NCBI GenBank assembly: GCA_963768885.1
Contig: CAVYJN010000008.1
Coordinates: forward strand, 1 to 64,000
From: DASRIA01 sp963768885
Lineage (GTDB): Bacteria; Actinomycetota; Thermoleophilia; Solirubrobacterales; JBBDJG01
Length of the DNA stretch: 64,000 nt
Direction of reading: 5' to 3'
Part shown: piece by piece, positions 25,577 through 34,086 of the stretch
Numbering within the stretch: position 1 is the stretch's first letter
Layout: every line of letters begins with the position of its first letter
The notes under the pieces: model-generated
What the model saw: the letters and a program-made list of their open reading frames with translations, nothing else
Told to the model about the DNA's origin: nothing
The model's database searches: none
Position numbers and translations under genes: made by a program

Positions 25577-26050
25577 GTGAGCTCGCCACGAGTCGGACAG
25601 CGGTACCGAGGAGTCGAGGGACGTAGCGGCTACCTACTCCGCCAGGCCTGGAACGCGTTTCACGGCGCGCTGGAGACCGCGCTGCACGCCCATGAATTGA
25701 CCGGCGCCCGGTACGCGGTGCTCAGCGTGCTGGCAAGAGACCCGGGTATGTCGGGGGCCGACCTCGCACGGGCCTGCAACACGACCCCGCAGGCGATGAA
25801 CGGCGTGCTCGCTGTGCTGGAGCGTGACGGCTTGGTCGAGCGCCACCCGCACCCCACCCACGGTCGCATCCTCGAAGTCACGCTCACGCGCGAAGGGGAG
25901 CGGCGCCTGGAGGCCGCCACTCCCGCCGTCCGGGAACTCGAAGAGACCATCGAAGCGGACCTCGATCCGGATCAGATCGCTGCCGTCAAGGCGTGGCTCG
26001 TCACGTCCGCCGAGCGACTCGAGGAGATCACCGCGTCGCGCGAGGCATAG
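25577..26050 (+). CDS. MarR family transcriptional regulator
   Basis: About 157 residues. The winged-helix core is intact: LTGARYAVLSVLARDPGMSGADLARACNTTPQAMNGVLAVLERDGLVERHPHPTHGRILEVTLTREG spans roughly residues 40-105 (helices and wing), flanked by dimerisation helices. MarR proteins typically sense aromatic ligands. GTG 25577 is preferred because GATAAC lies ten bases upstream and the frame further upstream covers the operator. Confidence 0.85.
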   Translation: MSSPRVGQRYRGVEGRSGYLLRQAWNAFHGALETALHAHELTGARYAVLSVLARDPGMSGADLARACNTTPQAMNGVLAVLERDGLVERHPHPTHGRILEVTLTREGERRLEAATPAVRELEETIEADLDPDQIAAVKAWLVTSAERLEEITASREA

Positions 26051-26097
26051 GCCGAGGCAGCGGTTTACGTCGACCCCGCCTTGTAGGTTCCGGCGCC

Positions 26098-26544
26098 GTG
26101 GTCACCACGCTGACAGTGTTGCTGAGCATCCACGTCCTGGCCGCGGCGTTCTGGGTCGGGGGCGGCTTCCTACTCAACATCGCGATGCTGCTGGCCGCCA
26201 GGAGCGGCGACCCGGGATCGCGGCTGGCCGCGATGCGGCTCGCCCACTTCGCCGGCCCGAAGATCTTCACGCCGCTCGCGCTGATCGTGCTCGGCTCGGG
26301 CGCATGGATGACCGAGAAGTACTTCGACTGGGGCGACCTGTGGATCGGCCTCGGCCTGATCGGGCTCGTGACGGCGACGACCATCGGGCTGTTCTACCTG
26401 AGCCCCCGCGCCGGCCGCGCGATCGCCGGGATGGAGCAGGGGCTCCCGCCGCCCCCGGGCCGCAACTGGGTGCCGATCGTCGGGCGGCTGAACCTGCTCC
26501 TGGTCAGCGCGGTCGTCGTCGTGATGGTCATCAGGCCGACCTGA
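26098..26544 (+). CDS. DUF2269-like membrane protein
   Basis: A 148-residue protein with four hydrophobic segments (LTVLLSIHVLAAAFWVGGGFLL, KIFTPLALIVLGSGAWM, LWIGLGLIGLVTATTIGLFYL, LNLLLVSAVVVVMVI) and the conserved His in the first segment. Proteins of this type are predicted four-helix membrane proteins of unknown role. GTG 26098 has TAGGTT eight bases upstream, consistent with a leaderless transcript. Confidence 0.75.
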   Translation: MVTTLTVLLSIHVLAAAFWVGGGFLLNIAMLLAARSGDPGSRLAAMRLAHFAGPKIFTPLALIVLGSGAWMTEKYFDWGDLWIGLGLIGLVTATTIGLFYLSPRAGRAIAGMEQGLPPPPGRNWVPIVGRLNLLLVSAVVVVMVIRPT

Positions 26545-26623
26545 CAGCCGGGCGAGGGAATCGCGCGCGCTACGCACGCGCGACGCGTACGACAAACGTC
26601 CAACCCCTGCCTGCCGCCTCTGG

Positions 26624-28732
26624 GTGTGGGTACCCAACTATCGAGTGGCCGGTCACCCAGGAGAACCGGGCAGGCACGAGTCCGCGCCACGCGCGCGGAG
26701 GGCTGCGCCCGTGGACCGCGGGATACGACTCGCACGAGCCGGAGTGGGCCTCTTGGCCCTGCTCGCAATCGCGTACTCGGTGGAGGTGGTGTTCCATGTC
26801 CTCCCCGAATCGGCGACCTCGAATTTCCAGAAGATCCTCTCGAACGGCCTCTTCGCCGGCGCGACGGCGCTGTGCGTGCTGCGGGGGCTCTGGTTCCGGC
26901 GTGAACGAGCCGCGTGGTTGCTGCTCGGGGCAGCACTGGGCGCATGGCTTGCAGGGAACCTCGTGTACACGGCGTTGTATTGGGACGCCGCGGAGGCCCC
27001 ATTCCCGTCCTGGGCCGACGTCGGATACCTCGCGTTCTATCCCTTGGCACTCGCCGGGCTCAGCCAGCTGCTGAAGTGCTACCTGGGGCGCCCCACCGGG
27101 GCGATGTGGATCGACGGAGCGCTCGGCGCGCTCGCCGTGGCCGCGGTGGGCGCCGCGATCGTGTTCGACGCCGTGCAAGAGACGACCGGGGGATCGGCAG
27201 CGGTCGTCGCGACCAACCTTGCGTACCCGCTCGGAGACCTCTTGCTGGTCGGCCTCGCCGTCGCGGCGATCGGGATGGGTGGGTGGCACCTGTGGAGGCC
27301 GATGGCCCCGATCCTGTGCGGCCTGCTCGTGTTCGCGGTGGTCGACAGCTTCTACCTGTTCGAGACGGCGGCGGGGACATATGTGGAGGGTGAGTTCTAC
27401 GACCCCGGGTGGGAGTGGGCCGCCGTCCTCATCTCGGCCGCGGCGTGGCGGGCGGCCGGCGCGCGAACGCACAGCGACGCAACGACCGCCGAACGCCGCT
27501 CGATCGCCGTGCCGCTCACCTTCGGCCTTGTCGCGCTCGGCATGCTGGTCTACGACCACTTCGAGCAAGTCGACAATCTCGCGCTCGCCCTGGCGACCGG
27601 CTCGATCCTCGCCGTGCTCGCCCGTCTCGCCCTCACCTTCCGCCAGAACGTGCGGATGCTGGTGCGCTCACAGCGTGAGGCGAACCAGGATGCCCTCACC
27701 GGCCTCTGCAATCGTCGCAAGCTGCTGCGCGACCTCGAGCACGCGCCGTGGGAGGCGAGCGGGTTGCGTCATGCATTGGTGTTCGCGGACCTCGACGGGT
27801 TCAAGACGTACAACGACAGGTACGGCCACGGCGCGGGCGACGCGCTCCTGCAGCGCCTGGGACAACGGCTACAAGTCGCGATGGAGCAGGTGGGAGCCTC
27901 GACGTATCGCGTCGGTGGTGACGAGTTCTGCGTGCTCGGATCGCTCCGGGGCACCCATGTATCCCGGATCGAGGCCGAGGCCCGGCGGGCGCTCACCGAG
28001 CGTGGCGAGGGCTTCGCGGTCACGGCCTCGTGCGGAACGGCGATCCTGCCGGACGACGGGACCGGCAGCGACGCGATGCTGCGCGCGGACCAGCGAATGT
28101 ACACGCGCAAGAAGGCCGGCCGTGCGTCCGCGGCAAGCCAGAGCACCCAGGTCTTGCTCAGCGTCCTGCACGAGCGCGACCAGGACCTGCGGGTGCACCT
28201 CGATCACGTCAGCACGCTCTGCGCGCAGGTAGGACGACGGCTCGGACTTGCCGAGGAGGAACTCGGCCCCCTCCAGCAGGCGGCCGCGTTGCACGACATC
28301 GGAAAGGCGGCGATACCCGACGCGATCCTGAACAAGCGGGGGCCGCTGGACGACGACGAGCTCGAGTTCATCCGCCAGCACACCGTGATCGGCGAGCGCA
28401 TCGTCGCGTCCGCGCCGGCGTTGACCGAGGCGTCGAGGCTCGTGCGCTCGAGTCACGAACGCATGGACGGCGCCGGTTATCCAGACGGGCTCGCGGGCGA
28501 CGAAGTCCCGCTCGGCGCTCGAATCATCGCGGTCGCCGACTCATTCGACGCGATGACCTCGAACCGCGCGTACCGGCGCGCGATGAGTCACGACGCGGCG
28601 ATCGCCGAACTCTTCCGCTGCGCGTACACGCAGTTCGATCCCGATGTCGTGCACGCGTTCCTCGAGTTGCTCCAACAGGATGCCGGCCGGTCCTTCCAGG
28701 CGCCGCAGGAGGCCCTGAGCCCTCTCGCCTGA
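26624..28732 (+). CDS. Membrane-bound GGDEF and HD-GYP protein (cyclic-di-GMP turnover)
   Basis: A 702-residue signalling protein. The first 340 residues hold about nine membrane segments with a sensor look (SWADVGYLAFYPLAL). Residues about 350-510 form a GGDEF diguanylate-cyclase domain with an intact VGGDEF. Residues about 520-690 form an HD-GYP phosphodiesterase domain with HDIGK and DGAGYPDGL; the usual HHE before it reads SHE. It may both make and break cyclic-di-GMP. The start is uncertain: GTG 26624 or a later GTG such as 26711, which would leave a short N-terminus before the first membrane segment. Confidence 0.88.
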   Translation: MWVPNYRVAGHPGEPGRHESAPRARRAAPVDRGIRLARAGVGLLALLAIAYSVEVVFHVLPESATSNFQKILSNGLFAGATALCVLRGLWFRRERAAWLLLGAALGAWLAGNLVYTALYWDAAEAPFPSWADVGYLAFYPLALAGLSQLLKCYLGRPTGAMWIDGALGALAVAAVGAAIVFDAVQETTGGSAAVVATNLAYPLGDLLLVGLAVAAIGMGGWHLWRPMAPILCGLLVFAVVDSFYLFETAAGTYVEGEFYDPGWEWAAVLISAAAWRAAGARTHSDATTAERRSIAVPLTFGLVALGMLVYDHFEQVDNLALALATGSILAVLARLALTFRQNVRMLVRSQREANQDALTGLCNRRKLLRDLEHAPWEASGLRHALVFADLDGFKTYNDRYGHGAGDALLQRLGQRLQVAMEQVGASTYRVGGDEFCVLGSLRGTHVSRIEAEARRALTERGEGFAVTASCGTAILPDDGTGSDAMLRADQRMYTRKKAGRASAASQSTQVLLSVLHERDQDLRVHLDHVSTLCAQVGRRLGLAEEELGPLQQAAALHDIGKAAIPDAILNKRGPLDDDELEFIRQHTVIGERIVASAPALTEASRLVRSSHERMDGAGYPDGLAGDEVPLGARIIAVADSFDAMTSNRAYRRAMSHDAAIAELFRCAYTQFDPDVVHAFLELLQQDAGRSFQAPQEALSPLA

Positions 28733-28764
28733 GGCCTACCGTGTGCTCGCGGCGCGCGCGTCCG

Positions 28765-29664
28765 CTACAGCCCGGCGACCTGGCGGGTGCGCTCGCTCGC
28801 CGACGCGGCACTTGCGCCGCGCTCGGCGGCCATCCGCTCGTATTCGCGGATCCCTTCGGGCACGGTCCTGCCCGAGCGGCGCTCGGCAAACGCGGACGCG
28901 AACAGCTGGCGCAACGGGAGAGCCTTGAGGAACCAGCGCGGGTAGGCGACCCGGCGGCGGCGCTGCGCGATCGCGGCGACGACCTCGTCGATCGCCGGGG
29001 GCAGCGGGTGGGTGCGTGAGAGCGCGCCGGGCATCTCGGCCTTCGCGCGCTGCATCAGCGGCATCTCGCGCTCCCCGTCGTTGACCATGTCGGTGTCCAG
29101 GAACAGGAAGTACGCGACGCCGACGTCGACCCCGAGTGGCTGCATCTCCACGCGCAGGCAGTCGCTGAGCGCCTCGACCCCGGCCTTGGCCGCGCAGTAC
29201 GCGCTCAGCCCGGGGCCGCGCAGCGCCGCCGCCGTCGAGGCGATGTTGAGGACATACCCGCCGCTTCGCTCGAGGTGCGGGAGCGCGGCCCGGTCGGTGT
29301 ACATGACGCCGAGCAGGTTGATCTCGATCACCCGCTCCCACGAGCGCAGGTCCTGCGAGCGCAGCGGCCCGCCGGTGGCGATCCCCGCGTTGGCGACGAC
29401 CACGTCGAGGCCTCCGAGCGCCTCGGCTGCGGCGTCGACGGCCTGCGTGACCTGCTCGCTGTCCGACACGTCGCACTCCGCCACGAATGTGCCTTCGCCG
29501 CAGCGCTTCGCGACCTCCGCCATCGTCTCGGGCTCGAGGCCGACGAGCGCGAGCCGCGCGCCGCGTGACGCGAGCCGTTCCGCGAGCGCCGCGCCGATGC
29601 CGCGCGCCGCGCCGGTCACGAGCACGCGCTGACCGCGCAGCACGGAGAGGTCGGTGGAGGCCAT
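28765..29664 (-). CDS. Short-chain dehydrogenase/reductase
   Basis: A 299-residue NAD(P)-dependent oxidoreductase. The cofactor motif is TGAARGIGAALAERL, then NAGIA, the catalytic Ser region NIASTAAAL and YCAAK for the Tyr and Lys. The C-terminus is about 50 residues longer than minimal SDRs and contains PRWFLKALPLRQLF, a tail seen in mycobacterial SDRs. The start ATG 29664 has TATGGT six bases upstream (leaderless). Confidence 0.87.
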   Translation of the reverse strand: MASTDLSVLRGQRVLVTGAARGIGAALAERLASRGARLALVGLEPETMAEVAKRCGEGTFVAECDVSDSEQVTQAVDAAAEALGGLDVVVANAGIATGGPLRSQDLRSWERVIEINLLGVMYTDRAALPHLERSGGYVLNIASTAAALRGPGLSAYCAAKAGVEALSDCLRVEMQPLGVDVGVAYFLFLDTDMVNDGEREMPLMQRAKAEMPGALSRTHPLPPAIDEVVAAIAQRRRRVAYPRWFLKALPLRQLFASAFAERRSGRTVPEGIREYERMAAERGASAASASERTRQVAGL

Positions 29665-29726
29665 ACCGGCACCATACGTCACGGGATCCTGGATTCGACG
29701 ACCGGACCTGTGGCTACGGTGCTCGC

Positions 29727-30386
29727 GTGCTGGCGCTGGTGCGACGGGAGCCCTCGGCAATGCTGCTCTTCGCCCAGCTTGCAGCGGTGTTGCTTTATCC
29801 GTTCATGGAGAGCAGCGATGCGGGTCGCGCGCTGTTCAGCGTGTTCGGCATCGCGATCCTGGGCCTCGTGCTGCTGGCCGTCCGCCGTTCGCCGGCGCTG
29901 ACCTGGGTCGGGGTGCTGCTCGGGATCCCGGCGACCGTGCTGCTGCTGATCCAGGCCGTGACCGGCAGCGACGACCTGCTGCCGTACTCCTCGGCGCTGG
30001 AGTCCGTCCTCTACTTCTACGCCGCCGGCGCCCTGCTCGCGTACATGCTGGCCGACCACGAGATCACCCGTGACGAGCTCTTCGCGGTCGGCGCGACGTT
30101 CACGCTCGTGGCCTGGGCGTTCGCCTACGCCTACACGGTATGCCAGGCGATCGAGCCCCTGAGCTTCACGGCCGCCGTCGACCCGAACGGCGACCGCAGC
30201 TGGATGGAGCTGCTGTTCATGAGCTTCACGACCCTTTCGAGCACAGGCCTCGGCGACGTCATACCGGTCAAGCCGTTCGCGCGGTCCCTCGTGATGATCG
30301 AGCAGCTGGCCGGGCTGGCCTACGTGGCGATGGTGGTCTCCCGGCTCGTCGGCCTGACCGTGATGCGGCGACGCTACGACACCTGA
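29727..30386 (+). CDS. Two-TM ion channel family protein
   Basis: A 219-residue membrane protein with about four N-terminal membrane segments and a C-terminal pore unit: a pore helix and filter (LLFMSFTTLSSTGLGDVIPV) followed by an inner helix (LVMIEQLAGLAYVAMVVSRLVGL). The filter reads TGLGD where classical K+ channels have T-V-G-Y-G-D, so ion selectivity may differ. GTG 29727 has TACGGT six bases upstream. Divergent from the SDR gene. Confidence 0.82.
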   Translation: MLALVRREPSAMLLFAQLAAVLLYPFMESSDAGRALFSVFGIAILGLVLLAVRRSPALTWVGVLLGIPATVLLLIQAVTGSDDLLPYSSALESVLYFYAAGALLAYMLADHEITRDELFAVGATFTLVAWAFAYAYTVCQAIEPLSFTAAVDPNGDRSWMELLFMSFTTLSSTGLGDVIPVKPFARSLVMIEQLAGLAYVAMVVSRLVGLTVMRRRYDT

Positions 30387-30418
30387 GGCGAGTTCGAAGG
30401 GCGGATCGGGCTAGCGCA

Positions 30419-31081
30419 CTAGCCCGCTCGTGGAACGACGGTCGCCATCGCGCTGGCGACACATGTGCGCACGAGCTCGTCCGGCGCGACCTTGAAGAGC
30501 TCCGGCACGCCGGGGGCCAGCTGGCGCACGCCGACCCGGATGCGGGCGAGGTGCATGGTGCCGAGGATCTGCGTCCACAGGACGTTCGCCATGTAGTCGG
30601 CGTCGGCCACGCTGAATGCGCCTGACTCCGTCCCTGCCCGCAGGGTTGCGGCGATGTGGTCCGAGCACCGCGCGATGCCCTGGCCGAGCCGGAGCCAGAC
30701 CGATTCGGACACGCTCTCGTGCAGCTCCCGCGCGGGGCGGCGCATCAGCGCCAGCGTGCAGTCGAGGAACGCCGGGTAGCGCAGGCAGTAGTTCGCGTAG
30801 GTCTCGATGCAGCATTCGAGCCGCGCTGCCGGATCCTCTTGACGTTTCAACGCGGTATCGAGCTCTCCGGCCAGCTCATCCAGGTAATGCGTGACCGTGA
30901 GCACGTAGAGCTCCTCCTTCGAGGAGAAGTGCCTGTAGATCAAGCCGCGCGCGATCCCGACCGTCTGGGCGATCTTCTCGACCGGCGCATCCTGGATCCC
31001 TTGCTCGTCGAACAGCGCACGCGTAGCGGCAACCAGCTCGCGCTCGCGCACCTGCCGAAGCGGCGTCACCCGTGACGCCAT
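30419..31081 (-). CDS. TetR family transcriptional regulator
   Basis: A 220-residue repressor with the TetR helix-turn-helix near the N-terminus (LVAATRALFDEQGIQDAPVEKIAQTVGIARGLIYRHFSSKEEL spans about residues 15-60) and a helical ligand-binding domain containing several Cys. It is divergent from the ferredoxin-reductase/desaturase pair, with an inverted repeat between them. By analogy with mycobacterial desaturase and alkane loci it may respond to fatty acyl compounds; this is inference. Confidence 0.88.
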   Translation of the reverse strand: MASRVTPLRQVRERELVAATRALFDEQGIQDAPVEKIAQTVGIARGLIYRHFSSKEELYVLTVTHYLDELAGELDTALKRQEDPAARLECCIETYANYCLRYPAFLDCTLALMRRPARELHESVSESVWLRLGQGIARCSDHIAATLRAGTESGAFSVADADYMANVLWTQILGTMHLARIRVGVRQLAPGVPELFKVAPDELVRTCVASAMATVVPRAG

Positions 31082-31098
31082 TCCATGCCTTCCCACGC

Positions 31099-31142
31099 TG
31101 AGAACGCTTGGTTGACAGATGTTCTCATTCTTTCCCTATGCT
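31099..31142 (+). promoter_or_regulatory. Promoter and TetR operator candidate of the desaturase operon
   Basis: The inverted repeat TGAGAAC (31099-31105) and GTTCTCA (31121-31127) has a 15-base spacer holding TTGACA (31112-31117). A -10 hexamer TATGCT (31137-31142) lies seven bases before ATG 31150, which fits a leaderless mRNA although the 19-base spacing is long. The repeat flanks the -35 box, ideal for repression. Confidence 0.55.
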
Positions 31143-31149
31143 ACCGGCC

Positions 31150-32247
31150 ATGGCGGAACGCGGAGCGCCTCCGAAGGTCCACCCGGTGCAGCGCACGGCG
31201 CTGCGCGCGGTGCGCGCCCTGTTCACGCCGCTGTTGCCCGATGACTATCTCGAGCTGATCAACCCGTTGTGGTCGACCCGTGAGCTGCGCGGTCGCATCG
31301 AGCGAATCGAGCGCGAAACCGCCGATGCGGTCACCGTCGTGATCCGCCCCGGCCACGAATGGATGGGTCATCAACCGGGGCAGTACCTGCGCATCGGGGT
31401 GGTCGTGGACGGGGTCCACCACTGGCGCGCCTACTCCCTCACCTCCGACCCCGATCGGCCAGATGGATGGATCAGCATCACGCCGAAGCTGGTCGACTCG
31501 GGCAAGGTGTCGCCGTACTTCGTGACGAGGGCCAAGCCCGGTGAGATCGTGCGCCTCGGTGGCGTCGAGGGCACGTTCGTGCTGCCCGATCCCGTGCCAG
31601 AGAAGCTGCTGTTCGTGAGCGCGGGCAGCGGCATCACGCCGGTGATGAGCATGCTGCGCAGCCTCGACCGCCGCGGCGTCGTGTCGGACGTGGTGCACGC
31701 ACACTCGGCGCGGACTCGCGACGGCGTGATCTTCGGCAGCCAGCTGAGCGACCTCGCCCGGCGCAACCCCGGCTTTCGCCTGCATCTGCGGCTCACCGCG
31801 CAACAGGGCCGCATGTCCGCCCAGGACCTTGACCTGATTTGTCCCGACTGGCGCGCACGCGAGGCGTTCGTCTCGGGGCCCGGCCCGATGCTCGACACCC
31901 TCACCCGGCATTGGGACCGAGAAGGTGATCTCGCCCACCTTCACATGGAGCGCTTCCAGCCCGTGATCGGCGGCGATCCCGGTGACGGCGCCGGCGGCAC
32001 CGTGCGGTTTCGTGCCAGCGGCGTCGAGGCCGTGTGCGACGGCGGCACCCCGATCCTTGTCGCAGGCGAGAAAGCCGGCGCGACGCTTCCGTTCGGCTGC
32101 CGGATGGGCATCTGCCACACATGCGTCGGTCGCCTCTGCTCCGGCAAGGTGCGCGACCTGCGCACCGGCGACGTGTACGGGCAGCCCGACGAGATGGTCC
32201 GCACATGCGTGAACGCGCCCGAGGGCGCCGTCGAGATCCATCTATAA
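31150..32247 (+). CDS. Ferredoxin reductase with C-terminal 2Fe-2S domain (Rv3230c-like)
   Basis: A 365-residue electron-transfer protein. It has an FAD-binding barrel (GQYLRIGVVVDG, RAYSLTS), an NAD(P)-binding domain (FVSAGSGITPVMSMLR, FVSGPGPM) and a plant-type 2Fe-2S ferredoxin domain with CRMGICHTC plus a fourth Cys near MVRTCV. It closely resembles the partner reductase of the mycobacterial acyl-CoA desaturase DesA3, and the next gene is that desaturase. It feeds NAD(P)H electrons to the di-iron enzyme at the membrane. Confidence 0.9.
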   Translation: MAERGAPPKVHPVQRTALRAVRALFTPLLPDDYLELINPLWSTRELRGRIERIERETADAVTVVIRPGHEWMGHQPGQYLRIGVVVDGVHHWRAYSLTSDPDRPDGWISITPKLVDSGKVSPYFVTRAKPGEIVRLGGVEGTFVLPDPVPEKLLFVSAGSGITPVMSMLRSLDRRGVVSDVVHAHSARTRDGVIFGSQLSDLARRNPGFRLHLRLTAQQGRMSAQDLDLICPDWRAREAFVSGPGPMLDTLTRHWDREGDLAHLHMERFQPVIGGDPGDGAGGTVRFRASGVEAVCDGGTPILVAGEKAGATLPFGCRMGICHTCVGRLCSGKVRDLRTGDVYGQPDEMVRTCVNAPEGAVEIHL

Positions 32248-32277
32248 CCCCATGAACCGCCAGAGGAAGGACGACCG

Positions 32278-33513
32278 ATGTCCACGACGCTGATCGAGAG
32301 CCCGCTCGCGCACCTGAGCGCAGAGCAGATCGAAGAGCTCGCGCGCGAGTTCGACGCAATCCACGACGACGTCTACAACGACCTCGGCGAGCGCGACCGC
32401 CGCTACATCGAAAGCATGATCGAGATGCACCGCCGACTGCTCGTGATGAGCCGGGTGCTGCTGCTGTTTTCGCGCAACCGGCCGGCCTGGCTCGCGGGCA
32501 CGGGGTCGCTGTCGCTCGCCAAGATCCTCGAGAACATGGAGATCGGCCACAACGTGCTCCACGGCCAGTGGGACTGGATGAACGACCCATACATCCACTC
32601 CTCGACATGGGACTGGGACACCGCGTCGACATCGGAGGCGTGGAAGCACTCGCACAACTACGTGCACCACACGTTCACGAACATCCGCGGCAAGGACCGT
32701 GACCTCGGCTACGAGATCATGCGAATCGACCCGCACCAGCGCTGGCATCCCGTTTACCTGCTCCAGCCGCTCTACAACCTGGTGCTCGCGTCGTTCTTCG
32801 AGTGGGGGGTCGCCGTACACGACCTCGACTTCGAGGCAATCCGCAAGGGCGAGAAGTCGAAGGCGCAGGTGAAGCGCGAGTTCAAGGGAATCCTCGGCAA
32901 GGCACGGAGCCAGGTCGTCAAGGACTACGTCGCGTGGCCGCTGATGAGTGGTCTCGCGACGGCCGCGATAGACATCGCCCGCGGGCGTCGTGGACAAGCG
33001 GCGCGGAGCGGAGCACGCGCGTTCCGTTCGACCGCGAAGGCAAACTTCACCGCGAACATGGTCCGCAACGTGTGGTCCTACGCGATCATCTTCTGCGGGC
33101 ACTTCCCGGACCAGACGTACACATTCGGCGAGGAGGAAGCGACTGACGAGGAGCGCGGGGCCTGGTACGTGCGGCAGTTGGCAGGGGCGGCGAACATCGA
33201 AGGCAGCGCGCTGTTCCACGTCATCAGCGGGAACCTCGGCTACCAGGTCGAGCATCACCTGTTCCCCGACATGCCCAGCACACGCTACGCGGAGATCGCA
33301 CCCCGCGTGAAGGAGATCTGCGAGCGCTACGCCCTTCCATACAACACGGGCCCGTTCCTGACGCAGCTCGGCATGGTGCAGCGGACGATCCTGCGCCTTG
33401 CGTTTCCCGGCGGGAGACCTCGGCCGAAGCCGGGTCCCTATCGGGGCGGTGACGAAACCTCCGCCTCGACGTCCGGCGACGACGACCGCGTTCCGGTGCA
33501 GGCTCTTCGCTGA
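32278..33513 (+). CDS. Membrane fatty-acid (acyl-CoA) desaturase, DesA3-like
   Basis: A 411-residue di-iron desaturase. The His boxes are present: GHNVLHGQWDW, HSHNYVHHTFTN and QVEHHLFPDMP. The chain is less hydrophobic than plant desaturases but matches the mycobacterial linoleoyl-CoA-type group that makes oleoyl chains. GGAAGG precedes ATG 32278, 30 bases after the reductase. Together with that gene and the TetR protein it forms a regulated membrane-lipid desaturation unit. Confidence 0.9.
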   Translation: MSTTLIESPLAHLSAEQIEELAREFDAIHDDVYNDLGERDRRYIESMIEMHRRLLVMSRVLLLFSRNRPAWLAGTGSLSLAKILENMEIGHNVLHGQWDWMNDPYIHSSTWDWDTASTSEAWKHSHNYVHHTFTNIRGKDRDLGYEIMRIDPHQRWHPVYLLQPLYNLVLASFFEWGVAVHDLDFEAIRKGEKSKAQVKREFKGILGKARSQVVKDYVAWPLMSGLATAAIDIARGRRGQAARSGARAFRSTAKANFTANMVRNVWSYAIIFCGHFPDQTYTFGEEEATDEERGAWYVRQLAGAANIEGSALFHVISGNLGYQVEHHLFPDMPSTRYAEIAPRVKEICERYALPYNTGPFLTQLGMVQRTILRLAFPGGRPRPKPGPYRGGDETSASTSGDDDRVPVQALR

Positions 33514-33567
33514 AGCACTCCGCGATCCCTGAGCCCGCCTGAGGGGACGATCGGCGGCCTCCCACTT

Positions 33568-33622
33568 CCTAGCCGGACCTTTACCGAGGCTTTGCCCGGA
33601 CTTGCCCCGCCCTTGGGGAGCG
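33568..33622 (+). repeat. Four to five 11-bp direct repeats upstream of the redox operon
   Basis: CTTTACC (33579), CTTTGCC (33590), CTTGCCC (33601) and CTTGGGG (33612) start exactly 11 bases apart, with a weaker CCTAGCC at 33568. One helical turn between direct repeats is the classic layout for OmpR/PhoB-family response regulators; the units also resemble the actinobacterial PHO box. The array ends about 50 bases before the start at 33674, a sensible activator position. Confidence 0.6.
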
Positions 33623-33673
33623 TCCCGCGAGCATTGAGCGTGTCTTGTTGGAAGTTTCCGAAAGGAGAACGCC

Positions 33674-33865
33674 ATGTCGCGGTTGAGGCCCAAGGTCGCC
33701 GCGGCGCTCACGATCGTGGCGCTCGGCGGTCTCGCGGGGCTGGCGCTCAGCCATCCTCAGTCGCCGCCCTCCACGACGCATGCCCAGAGCACCGGCACCG
33801 TCGTCCATCAGGCCGCGCCGCACGCGGCCTTCGGAGATGACGAGGGCGGTGGCGCCGATGACTAG
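33674..33865 (+). CDS. Small exported or membrane-anchored protein A1 of the redox operon
   Basis: A 63-residue protein with one hydrophobic segment (AALTIVALGGLAGLAL), then a His/Ser/Thr-rich stretch and an acidic tail (GDDEGGGADD). AAAGGAG lies upstream of ATG 33674. The same segment (ALVALGGLAG) and an acidic tail recur in the gene at 35873-36244, so the two are paralogues. It overlaps the next gene at GATGACT. No known family; it probably faces the outside of the membrane. Confidence 0.7.
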   Translation: MSRLRPKVAAALTIVALGGLAGLALSHPQSPPSTTHAQSTGTVVHQAAPHAAFGDDEGGGADD

Positions 33866-34082
33866 CGACACCACCAGGCGCAGAGCGCCGAGCATCGCCG
33901 CGGTCGCCACCGCCGCCGCGTGCGTGTTCCTCGTGATCGTGCTCCTCCTGGCCGCACAGTTGCGCGCCGGACACGACCCGGGACTGGGGACGGTCGTTCC
34001 GGTGGCGGCCAAGCAGGCCGCCGCCCCGGCCCCAAGCCACAGCAGCGCCCCGCTCGTGACCAAGTCGTCGGGTGGGGGCTGA
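33858..34082 (+). CDS. Small single-TM protein B1 of the redox operon
   Basis: A 74-residue protein with a short basic N-terminus, one membrane helix (VATAAACVFLVIVLLLAAQL), the motif AQLRAGHDP directly after it, and an Ala/Pro/Ser-rich tail ending VTKSSGGG. The paralogue at 36237-36587 has GQMRAGNDP in the same place and ends VTRTS. It overlaps the preceding gene by 8 bases. Likely an anchored outside-facing peptide working with the haem/flavin proteins around it. Confidence 0.7.
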   Translation: MTSDTTRRRAPSIAAVATAAACVFLVIVLLLAAQLRAGHDPGLGTVVPVAAKQAAAPAPSHSSAPLVTKSSGGG

Positions 34083-34086
34083 TCGC

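Noticed and set aside
26545..26710. Possible cyclic-di-GMP riboswitch before the GGDEF/HD-GYP gene
   Set aside because: No GEMM-type core or convincing paired stems could be recognised by eye.
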